Shown here piece by piece: positions 47,492 through 59,264 of a stretch of DNA of 64,000 bases. The DNA is from Microplitis mediator. Taxonomy: Eukaryota > Arthropoda > Insecta > Hymenoptera > Braconidae. The notes beneath the pieces are model-generated. The model saw only the letters and a list, made by a program, of their open reading frames with translations. It did not search any database and was not told the DNA's origin. Location: contig NC_079975.1 in NCBI RefSeq assembly GCF_029852145.1, positions 3,844,001 through 3,908,000 on the forward strand. The letters run 5' to 3'. Positions within the stretch are counted from its first letter, which is position 1, and every line of letters begins with the position of its first letter. The position numbers were made by a program, and so were the translations under genes.

Positions 47492-49360
47492 TACTCATAG
47501 TTTGGTACTGTGAGTAAATTCACTGGACTTTTATATTTTTTTGATAGAGGATCAGTTCGAAATTTTGTTGTCGAGCCACAGAAAAAAAACATATATATTA
47601 AATCAACATATATATTTATATCTAATTCCAAGAAATTGAATAAAAATTTTTTCGTCGTAATTTGGCATGACATATGTCATTAGCAAAGAGAAAGTTTTTC
47701 CAATGTAATTAATTCGTGTGATCGTAATTGACACCGCAGAATATCGTCAGTGAGCAAGTCACTGTAAGTTATCGGCAGTGAGGATGAGTTTATATCTATA
47801 TATATCTAGGTCCTTCCGGTCGGCACTTATCCCCCTATCCTCACTTGTATTCAGTGACCCGTAAACACATATATCTACGTGTACATATACCTATACACAT
47901 ACATATCCTCTTGTGTCACGACAATTAGGTAACGGAATGCAGATTGCGGTACTGCTACCCATAATTACCATACGGCATTGGGGTCTTGTGGAAAGGGATT
48001 TGCAAAAGACCTGCCGGTTGCTCTAGTAGTTTTGGGTTTATAGAAAGGACAGCGAATGCAACTTGTGGTCGCCGGGATTCTGCCCATAAATAAATAAAGA
48101 ATAAATATAAAGAAGTTCAATAAATTATTCATTAATTTAATTTAAATAGTAAATAAATCCTTTGATGAATGAAATAAAAATTATTTTGTTGGCTTTTTAT
48201 TTTGGTCATTATACTTGAAAAATATTTTATCAGATTATATTTTTCTTCCGCGTTGCCGTCAATCCTCGTTTCAATATTATTTTATTTAATATAAAAATAA
48301 AATCGCATGCAAAAGAGGTATCAGAGTTGGAATAAAAAAAAAATAGGTAGTAAAAATAAGTTGACGGAAATATAAAATGTGAAATTCAGTCTGCGAAATC
48401 GATCACACTCGGACACGCGTTTGATATTCATAGAAAAAAAGGTAAAATAAATAGAGGGATAAATTGTGAACGCGAGTGATTTTATGTAGTGAAAAAAAAT
48501 GAACGAAAAAGTAGGTGGTGAAAATACGTTTGAAGCTCTACTCGTTTACCAGCTAACGAATCGATTCGAGCTAACTCATCTCGTATTGCAATCACGCGTT
48601 GCGATCCGATAATATCGGTTACACTGCTCTTGCTTCTGCTCATGCTACTGCTAGTGGTCTTGCTGGGGAAGGGGCCGCTCACCCTTCGGTGGGTGGAAGC
48701 CGGGAATGGGGGATGAGAATGAGAACAAAGTCTGCGAGAGACATTAGGGGCTCGGTTAAAGGTGTTGGAATGATAGCTGGGGTAGATGCGAGTGCCATTT
48801 TGAGATGTAGATTATTGTGATAACGTAATGGCTTTTTACGAGTATAAGAAGAGGGAGAAAGACAAAGGAAGGGAATAAACTCGGTGGAAATCAATTGGGT
48901 ATTATTTTTGATAAAATGTTCTGATCAAAATTTGATTTTAAAAATACTTTTTGTCGGAATTCAAATTAAAATCGCGACGATGAAACGATAATATGAATTT
49001 ATATGAGAGATTTTGTTAATAAGAATTTTCATGACGGATATTTACATTTTTTGAGATTTTGTAGATTTTGATATTTAAATAAATACTCAATTTTGTAGTT
49101 AAATGCAAATCAATATTTTGGAATAAATTCAAAATTGAGGAAAGTTATTGTTACTCTACTGAAGGTGCACTCAAAAAAAAACTCGTTCAAAATTTGATAC
49201 GAATAAAAAAATATATTATTTTTAATTTTTTGATTTATTAAATTTTCATGCCAAGGCACAGGCCAAATGGCAAGGTGAAATCATACAGACGATCTTACAG
49301 TAGTAGAAAAAATTTGAAGTGATTAAACAACAATAGTACTATCAATTTAAATCGGTCATA
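47492..49360. other. Non-coding stretch with a GC-elevated patch
   Basis: The patch at 48600-48800 contains CTG/CTT triplets that read as a leucine run on + and a Ser/Arg run on -. No complete gene model could be made. Confidence 0.35.
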
Positions 49361-49744
49361 CACTGTAAAAAGAGCGGTGTTAAAAATGGACTCGTTTTAA
49401 CTCCACCCGGTGTAAAAATGAAATTACACCGGTGTTAAAGCGGGGTAACCGGTGTAAAAGCGGAGTAATGCCAGTGTAAAAGCAAGGTAAATTGCGTCCG
49501 CTTGGAGTATTAACTTTAACGATTATAAAACACAAAAAATGTCAGTTCTTTATAAAAATTAATAAAAAATATTATTTATTAACAAGTACAGTGATCGAGT
49601 AAGTGAAAATATTCACAAAGTTAAATATTTTAACACCGGAAAAGAATATCTACACCGGCGGCTGCGTTATTTTAATACCGGTCTAGAATATTTACACCGG
49701 TGGCGGCGTTATTTTCAAACCACTTTCGGGGGTGAATTTAAGTG
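49361..49744 (+). mobile_element. CACTGTAAAAA-family MITE, copy 4, internally deleted
   Basis: The left end CACTGTAAAAAGAGCGG is intact with TA at 49359-49360. The right arm stops after GGGGGTGAATTTA and lacks most of the right TIR, ending AAGTG then TA. The tandem GGTGTAAAAGC array is also shorter. Confidence 0.75.
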
Positions 49745-51357
49745 TACGGACAAAAATACAAAAATAATGAGAGATGTGAAGTTCAACGATACACCGTTAC
49801 AAATTTCGTTAATTAAAATCTAGATTTAGTAGATAATCATACAACTTGTTCTTAAAGATCTCAATACTGTCTGATTGAATCAGATCCAAGGGTAATTCTC
49901 GCCAAAGACAGATAATTGATACAACAAATGATTGCTCATATAGCACAGTAGGAAAGTATGACATTTTAAAATTTACATTGTTATTTTAATAGCTATTTTG
50001 AGATTATTGACCTCTGGAAAACTTATTATTTTACATTTGATTGAATATACTTCCCAATGCAGCTTTAAAATAAATTATTTCCGTTACCAAAATTTAAATA
50101 ATTACAATTTCTTACTTTCAGTCACAAGTTCGACTTATGTTTGCATAATAACATAATTTCAATAATGAATTTTTTACTCTGAAATTGAGCTGCATAAAAA
50201 ACCATGCCGTGAATAGATTTGTGTCTAGAAGTTTTGTTTTTGAACTTTTTCTACATGATCTGAATATTTGTCAAAAAGTATTTTTATTTATTTACTTGTT
50301 CATTATTATGTTCAAAAATTTACTAGTTACTTCTGAATTTTTTAAATAATTCGTTTCTGGAATCTCGGGTGAATTTTTTCTAATGAATAATTAAAATTTC
50401 TCACGTTTCGTAGAAAAAGAAAAAAAAATACCTTTCTTATAAAACTAAAAAAATGTATGTTTATAAAAGCAATTACGATTCAAAATGGAAACATGATTTT
50501 GTCAAAACTTTGTTCATAAGACTGAGAGTAACAAATTTTCATACAAACTTGAGCTCAAAAAAAATGTAAAATTTTTTTATTCTCTATAATTCGAGGATAC
50601 TTTTCTGCGGTTTTTAAAAAGATAAATCTTGAACTGGATGAGTAAGAAAGTTTAATGCATTGGGAGGGTAAATTCAAGAGATCCCTGGTCTTTTTGGTTC
50701 TTTTTATAAAAAGCCATCACGTCTCACTTGTTCGTTCTGTCTCTATTTCTCGACTTTGGACGCGAACGAAAAGAAATGTCTTATTCGCGACGTTATTATA
50801 ATACGCAAAGTGGGTAGAAAGATCGACTTAGACAATCTTGGAGTTCGTCAGTTCCTTCAAATAATTTCCGTACTACCCGACGCGTCGTGGCCCGACTAAT
50901 GTTGATCTCGGAATAAAGAAAATGAACTTTATTCAAACTTTTTTACTAACTTATGGTAGAATTTTTATCTTCTCATTGCCTTTTTTGCATAGTAATAGTT
51001 TTTCTGTTTATTAGTGTGTTCACTACAGTGTGCAGAGCTTAAATCAAATATCGTCATTCATTATTATTATTGTATAAAGTGTACCTTCTTTTTTTCTATT
51101 TTGTAGTGGCTGGTTTCATTTCTCTAGTGGGTTCTTAAGGCGGATTCAGTGAATAGAGTATTTGTGTTTGGGAGTAGTAAAAATTTTTAGTGTTAAATAT
51201 TGAAATTCATAATTTCCCAGGTGTAATGGTTAGCAAAGATCTCTCGGCTTGTTAAGAAGCAAAAAAAAATTCAAATTTTTCTGAAGCTTAAAATTGAATA
51301 TTATCAGTGTTTGCATATCAAAGAATGTAATTTATAATTTTGAAGAATATAGCAGCT
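49745..51357. other. AT-rich non-coding stretch
   Basis: No gene or repeat recognised. Confidence 0.45.
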
Positions 51358-52635
51358 ATCCGAGTCAAAATTTGAATCGTATATTCAACGTACAGAACGT
51401 TGAAAACGTAAACTTTTGAAGACGTAAATAGTCGTAAAACGTATTTTAGACGTAGTTGACGTACGAAAACGTAAATAAGACTTGCGTTATCGTAAATCGT
51501 AGATACAACCTTTCAAACCTTGCAATAATACAATTGAACTATATCAGAAACATTTCGTTGCCAAAAGACATGTCTAGTAGCTAGAAGACAAGAAATAAAA
51601 ATTCTTAGCAGCTGTAGAAAAATATTTTGGACCTTGCAGGAGATAACTCTACTGATGCCCAGTTTCTCGAGCTTTTTTGGGTCTTACAGACTACCTAAAA
51701 GCTTGTAGACGAAAGTGTTTTTGATATAGTTTAATTGTTTTATTGCCAGTTTTGAAAGGTTGTAGGGGAGGGTGGGGCAGAGCGGCTTCCCTAAGCCAAT
51801 TATTATTTTTTGTGGCTTTCAACCATAAGATCACTTTACTTTTGTCCTATTTTGAACAAATTTATGGACATTTTGCCAAAATTCTGAAAAATTTTTTTTT
51901 TTTTGTGGGGCAGAGCAGCCCCCCTTCAAAAAGTGATAAAATAAAATTTTTTTTTCGTTTTTTTTTTTTTTAATTGTTTTCATCATTAAGAATGTATTTC
52001 TTTTGTTTGAAAAAAATTTTTCAAAGCGTAAAAAATCGTTCACTCTCGATTACCTTAATTACTAATTGTTATTTAATAAAAAAAAAACATCAATTCTATA
52101 ATTTTACTTTATTTCAAAAATATATCAACTAAAAAAAAAATTTAATTTTTATAAATTTTTAGTGACCAAATTTGCCTCTTACATAGAGAAACGGCCGAAA
52201 AATATGAAAAAATAATTTTTTCGGAAGTTTCGGCTGGTCCATTTTGCCCCAGGTGTTATATATAGGGCTAGAAATGTGGAATTATAACAATTTTTTTTTA
52301 ATTTGACGATAAAAATATGAAAAAATCACTTTTTCAAAATTGTGGGCTTGTCCATTTTGCCCCAAATGTCATGCGTAGGGGTAAAAATGCGCAAACATAT
52401 CGGATTTATAGTAATTAGTTGAAAAAAAAAAAACTTTTTTTTTGGTCAAAATTTCAGGGGGGCCGCTCTGCCCCACCCTTCCCTATCTACTATTTACGAG
52501 TACGCAAGTCTTATTTACGTTTTCGTACATCAACTACGTCTAAAATACGTTTTACGACTATTTACGTCCTCAAAGGTTGAATTTACGTTTTCAACGTCTT
52601 GTACGTTCACTCTACGATTTAAATTTCGACTGAGG
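51358..52635. mobile_element. CGT-rich long-TIR element, copy 2, hosting nested G3
   Basis: Arms of about 150 bases (51358-51510 and 52490-52635) are inverted repeats dense in CGTAAA and ACGT. They share TAGTCGTAAAACGTATTTTA and GTACGAAAACGTAAATAAG. The related element at 12324 shares the terminal CGAGTC.AAAT motif. Confidence 0.8.
51765..52483 (+). mobile_element. GGGGAGGGTGGGGCAGAGCGG MITE, copy G3 (719 bp), nested
   Basis: TA-flanked, with GGGGAGGGTGGGGCAGAGCGG at the left and CCGCTCTGCCCCACCCTTCCC at the right. Nearly collinear with G1. It occupies the centre of the CGT-rich element. Confidence 0.85.
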
Positions 52636-54300
52636 TAATTTTTTTATTATTGAGTTTATGTCTAAGATTTTTGTAAACAAAATTAAAAATTTTTTCACGC
52701 ATGTTTCGAAAGATATCGTCAGCAAAAGTCATAAAAATTTAATGGATATCACGGCATGAGAAAAAAACGCATTCTAAAAAATTTTATATAAATAATTTCT
52801 ATAAAAAAGTTGATCCCTTTCTACTCTAATAACATATTTTATCTGCTAATTAATAATATATGCCTTTCATAAGTCGGATTAAATTTTTAGACAATAGACG
52901 AAAAGGTCATAATTGGCACAAAGAAGCTTATAAATTTTAATAAGAGATTTAAATGCTACTTTAACTTATGTAAATATATTTTACGTGAGCAAATTCTATA
53001 ATAATTCTCGTACAATGATATTAAATCAACAAATTTACATAATTACATCTACAAAAATATCTAAACTAATTACTACTTTCAAAATTTACTTTAATTCTTT
53101 ACTCGAATTGTTGTTAAACAAATTACCAGAAATGAAAATTAAATTTGGACGAATTTTATGGCCGCTATATAAAATCAGTAGATAAAATAATTTAGAGCAC
53201 CGTAATTCAAACGTCTATAGTTTAAATACAAAAATCCATCGAGTGTCGGGCAGAACAACAATAATTTTTATTAGCAATGAAAAAGTTAAGATTTAAAATA
53301 ACAAGATAATGTTTAAAATAAATTTTTTTCTGTGTAAAACTGGGATAAATTAGTAATTAAAACCCTTCTATCTGATAAAGTATGCGACGACAAAGTATAA
53401 AAAATAAAAAGTAAAACTCTGAGTGTTGACACGCAACGAGTGACGGCGGAAATTCAAGAAAGACCGTGCCGCGCTTTTTACTTGAATCGCGTGCTTACAA
53501 AATTTAATCCGCATTGTGCAATAAATTGCGTTACTATCTTGATAACTTTGAAGAAGCCTTCAGCAGCGTAAGTGACTGGAAATTGCGACACTTGACGGCA
53601 GCGGCATCTTCGATAGATCGATAATACTCTAAAGTTTGTTTAATATTTTTTAAAAGGGTTTAAAAAATATGAGGGGTAATTGGTGTTGTTTGTTTTTCTT
53701 TTCGTTCAAGGATTCTCAAAAAAAAAAATTCTAAGAAGAACCTAAATGATGAATGCAGTAGGAAGTAGAATTAAAGTATAACTTGGATCTGTTTGGTTGT
53801 TGGTTTTGTTTTTAAAGTGACAGGAATAGAAATACGTTTGAAAAAGTACTTGAAAATTGACACGGGATTTGTATTGCGAGACGATCAGTTCGCGTCCTTG
53901 GGGATAAGGTTCTTGTTATAAGAAGAGTCACTTGACGCAGCACCTGGTTCTCTTCAAAGCAGAACGGGTCTAAGTGGAAGAAGGAATAAAAGAAGTAAGT
54001 GGACGCTTCGGCGGCATCTCTAGTCCCAGAAAAGTTTTAGTTCGTTGCACTAGTTTCTCAGATCGTTGCACTTGTGTATCTCCAATCTTTTTTATACTTG
54101 TATTGCTCAAAAAGTCAATCTCGGACGGACGGATAGTGATATATAACGACGCTCACAAACACACATTACTGCTACTACAGCAGATGATAAGATCCGATAA
54201 AGAATCAACGTTTTACTTTATTGAGTTATTGAGTTAGACTTTGTTGGCACGGCTCGAAGTGTTTTTAGATAGCTTACATATTTTTATTCTTCATTTTGCT
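52636..54300. other. Non-coding stretch
   Basis: AT-rich to about 53400, then more balanced. The frame at 53974-54237 has no recognised domain. Confidence 0.4.
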
Positions 54301-57300
54301 TTTTCATATTTTTTCGTTAACTCTACATTGTTTTATTTTTGACAACAGTTGATTTAATGTATAATATATAAATTTAATCAAAAATATCTGATTAAAATTT
54401 ATTTCATTGGTGTATAATTATGCCAAGAACGAGAACAAAATCAAAGAGAAAATCATTTCGTTACCAAATTTCAATTTTTGATGTAAAATAAATCAAAATC
54501 TTCGATTCTAGCCTTTGATAAACTGCACGAAGGAAAAATTTTTATTGACAGATATAAAATCGTGTTATGAAGATTTTATCCTAACATTCTGTTACTAATT
54601 TTTTTTTGGCAATGAAGATCAAGCCCGAGTCAAAATATTTTGCACGGCTTTAAAAAAAAAGGATACTGTTCAAAATGACTATTGCCTGCACTCGAATTCC
54701 GAAAACGATCTGATATGATACATATCTTATTATGATTTTGAAAAATTTTTCTGTACCTAGAAATTTGTTGGTTTTTTTTTGTTTCTCAATTGAGAGAAAA
54801 ATATTTTTGGAATAATCGCTCAAGGTCTTAATCGACGAAAAATATATTAAATACAGTAGTTAGTAGTTTAATTTCTTATTAACAATTTAACGTAACTACG
54901 TTTTTGCACATAACGCCAAATAAAATTTAACTGAAGTTCCGAACGTTCATTGAACGAAATTATCTAGATAATTTAAGAAAATCATCAAATAGTCAATCAA
55001 ACCCTTCATCTACCCTTACAGAGGAGAAGTTCATAACACTACAATTGGTCCATTATACCCCTTCCGAAAATTCTGAAAAAATTCTCAAAATATCCTCTTT
55101 TTATGTAGAATATTTCAATGCAGTTTTGGTTCGGCGAAATCAACCCCCTCACCTACCCTCACGCTAGAGAAGTATAAATCACCACAGAAATAAAATGTAA
55201 TTTGAACTATTCGCATCAATTGTTTAAGATAAATAAATTTGAGGTTTTGAGTTAAAGTTCTCTAAAAACAAAGAAATAAAATAATTTGCACTTACTCAGC
55301 TGTTTAGAAGCAATACATTAAGCCTTGTTCTTGCATGTAGAACTTTCAAAGTTTAAAATTCCCACTTGTTTTGCAGTCTCTGCTTTTTCAATACTTGCAA
55401 AGTTTTTGCTTCCGCTGACAGATACCATCGTCATCTCTCACGAACATCTGCGTATACCAATTTTAATGGATTATTTCTATTATTTTTTCAAATAAGAATT
55501 TTACTTTTTCAAAAATACGAACATTTATTAAGAGTATAACTTTTTTGGTCACTGATAAACAATAATTACATACTTCGTAGCTTCATATTACTGATAACTC
55601 AGTATATACTCGGACTATTAGACCGTAAAAAAAAGTTATCGTAAATTGAACGTAAAAATGATCACCAAAGTGATAATTTATAATTTGAAATTGTGTTAAA
55701 AAAAAAAAAAAACGTTTTTACTGAAATTTTAGAGTAGCCGATTTCCACTCAACTTTAGTAATTTTTGAGCGCGAATATTCGTTACAAAAAAATTTTAATC
55801 TTATTTACAATCATAATACTAATAAAAACTCTATAGCTGTTGGAATGCATGTAATTCAGAGTGCAATATGTTGTTTCAATCAGTTTATACGATTTTATTC
55901 AACGTAAAGTTGAAATGAACTTTTGAATAATATATACAGCCAACTAATAATACATCTGTACATACATACGCTTGTTATAAATGAGAATAAAGTAATTCCA
56001 TAGATTTATTTTACACTGCCTCATTAAACTATGTTCCATAGTTGGGAATATTTCTAAATTAATGTTCAAACAAGATTAATTTTCAGAAGCCCAATGAGAA
56101 ACCAAAACTGAAAAAAATGAAAATCTGAATTCGTCATTGTATTTTACCCAAATCGAGAACAAAACTTTGATAACCTAAATAATTTACGACCAAAGCACGC
56201 TTACATTTATATTAATATCTATATCTATATCTACATCTATGACTACATGTATACTTTATATTTATAGAAGCCTTGAGGGTGTTCATTACAAGCACGAGTT
56301 CTCAATGTTGATAGCTACAACGAACATTCAAACAACAATCACGCTAACATAGTTTGAGTATACGAAAATTTACCTAAAAGGCTAAGGATCTGTGTTTGTT
56401 TTTGTATAAATAATTTATTCATATAATAAGTATATAAATATTTGCATGTATGTATGCGGATAAGTTTGAATTTGTTTTAAAATGGACAAAATATACAGCA
56501 TAATAATATTAAAGCAATTTTATATAATTAACGTGCTGTGACTACATAATTTGAATAAAATTATATAACAAGTAATGCACAACAAACTACTATTTGAGAG
56601 TTAAAATTTTCCTGCAGAAGAATATTTGAAATATGGACAAAATAAAAAAACAAAAATTTGACCGTTCATCAAAATGCATCAGCTGGAATTTAATAATTTT
56701 TTGAGCTTTTGTAATTTTGATAATATCAAAACTTGTTAAGGTTTATAGCAAAATTTACTATACATAAATTGGTATATGCGGTAACTGTACTTGAGTATTA
56801 TCAGAAAGTAATTATAATGAAGTTGAAACCAACTCATATGTACGCTGAGATTATATAACATACTAGTAAGTTAATATTACTTGAGTACACAAGTTAAATT
56901 TCTTAGTACGTACAAGGAAATTATATTAGCTAACAATTATATAGTTTTATTGTATAATAATTATGTTATACAGATTTGAAAAGTATAATTCGCTATGGTC
57001 TTACATATTTTTTTAAATTACTTAACTTTAAATTTAAGAGCTATGACAAAATTTTATTTTACCTCAAGGGCTAATGTTACCCCTCTTTATTTTAATATTC
57101 AATAAAATATATATATTTCTTATAAGAACTTATCTTATAAGAACTTTCTTAGTTTCACTCCCCTTTTGAAATCGATTGAAATCTGATGGTTTTTCAATCG
57201 GAATAAATCGGTTTCAGTCTGAGTTTTTGATCAGGGTCATACAATAGTTGAAAATTTCACAGATGAATCAAAATTTTGAACCAAAAAATATTAAGCCTTC

Positions 57301-58636
57301 TGTATAGCTTTCAAAAAATACAAAAAAAAACACTCATGCCTACAAACCTGTTCTATTTTCCGCAATTTCTAGATCTAAACCATTTTGCCTGTTACCAGTT
57401 CAATAGTTAATAAAAAAAAACATCGTCAGCAAATATTTGAAAAATTTTCATCTCCAAATTTAAAAAAACCAATATATTTATATTTACATTATTTGTCCTA
57501 TATTCTAACCGTTTTCAATATCCTGCTCTAATAATAACAGTAATTTAGTATCCGCACAGTTTGTAAAACAATGAATATCAATAAATTTATTCAAACTTCA
57601 TATTTACAGAGCACAAAATTCAAATAACGCATATAAACCCTTCTACAACGAAATCCCTTTTATTTGAATGATCGAAAAATATATGAAAATGTTTATTTAA
57701 AGGAATATTAAATAAAATAAACCGTTCAACGTAAACAGATATTCTATTTCATTACACTACGGATGTTTTTTCATCCGGGTAGAAATAAAAACAGTGAATC
57801 TGATGATTGACTTATTTGAATTGAATATTTGCATTATTGGTCTTGCGACAACTGTTATTTTTTTTTGTTGTCACGCGGTTATTGCCATTGGTGTTGAGTT
57901 GCCAAAGCTCAGCTCTGAGCCGAGTTACCCCTTTTATATAATCAGTCGCAAGTAGTAATGCGTTGCGGGCGGGAATCAACTGTGTTTACCTATCCGCTGA
58001 ACTTTAAACTCGGAAAGGTGAGGTCGACCGTAAATCAAGGGAGAACTGTACTGAGGGTGCAGTTTGTACAGAGTGGAAAGAGAAAACATCAAACTGGCCA
58101 CCTGTAGATTTTAAAGACACTATACCACTTTACATGTATTACTGCCATCAGTCTACTGATAGTGTCTTCTCTAAAAGATACATGTTTAATTAAACTCAAT
58201 AAACAGTACGACTAATATTTGACTTTTAAATTACACCCTTCAAAGCCGTTGTGAAACTTATTTATTCAGTTAAAACTTTACAGCTCGGTGTTTTTATTAT
58301 AAATACGAACCAGAGAAATTAAATGAGCAAACGGGATAAGTAAATGTTAATTGATAGGTTTAAAGAGATTTAAATATTTGCTCGATCATGAGAACATAAA
58401 TTTTTATTCGCTAGAAAGTGATAGAAAGCAATCAAAAATAGTTAATAAGTAAACAAACATGTAACATAGTATTTTATTTTCAGGTTTGCTGCAGGAGCCT
58501 TAGGCTAGTGGAGCAAACAAACGAGAAATCTACTCCGATTAATATGAAAATTCTTTTAAAAAATGTGTCAATATCAATGGAAAATAAAAAATTATATTTT
58601 TGTTTTTTTGAATTTTTATTTTGCTAAATAATTTTA
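54301..58636. other. Long AT-rich non-coding stretch
   Basis: No element or gene recognised over more than 4 kb, apart from a CTATAT microsatellite at about 56215-56245. Confidence 0.4.
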
Positions 58637-59264
58637 CACGCTGAAAAAAAAATATTAACTATCACCATCTTATAGTACACGGAAATAAATTTTCTTTAAA
58701 AATTACCGTTAAATTCACTGTAATCGTGGGACATAATGCGGCGCTTTTATTTATTATCATTTTTGAAATAAAAATTACGAAAAATTTTATTTATTTTGTG
58801 GTAGACTTCATAAAATTTACAGTAGACTACGGTAAAATTTGTTGAAAAAAAATTAAAAATTATCTCACTTACCAACAAATGATTAGGTCGTGCCATTCGT
58901 CCCAAGATGACCGTGAATATAACAGTAATTTTTCAGGAAAAATTCTTTCCATGTAGGGAATGATTACCATCTGTATGTGATGATCATTATCATGCTTTTA
59001 CGTTAACTATTACTATCGGAGATGGTAAGCATTCTTATCCGTGATGATAATCAATACTATCTTAGAAGGCAAAATTAAAAAATTTTTCAGACATAAGAAA
59101 TATTACTATCTAGATGGTAACTATTACTATCGGCAATAGTAATTATTACTATATGAGAAACAAATACTGTAGTTAACATAAAAGCATGAAAATGATTATC
59201 ACATACAGGTGGTAATTATTCCCTATTACAAGATGGTGATAGTTAGCATTTTTTTTTCAGCGTA
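58637..59264. mobile_element. CACGCTGAAAAAAAAAT TIR element hosting a nested MITE
   Basis: The left arm CACGCTGAAAAAAAAATATT followed by AACTATCACCATCTT is mirrored by AAGATGGTGATAGTTAGC and the T-run then CAGCGTA. TA flanks it (58635-58636, 59265-59266). The interior repeats ACTATTACTATC and GATGGTAA motifs. Confidence 0.8.
58678..58953. mobile_element. CACGGAAATAAATTTT MITE, nested (276 bp)
   Basis: CACGGAAATAAATTTTC and AAAAATTACCGTTA are mirrored by CAGTAATTTTTCAGG and AAAATTCTTTCCATG, with TA on both sides. The unbroken opposite arm of the host element shows what the site looked like before insertion. Confidence 0.8.
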
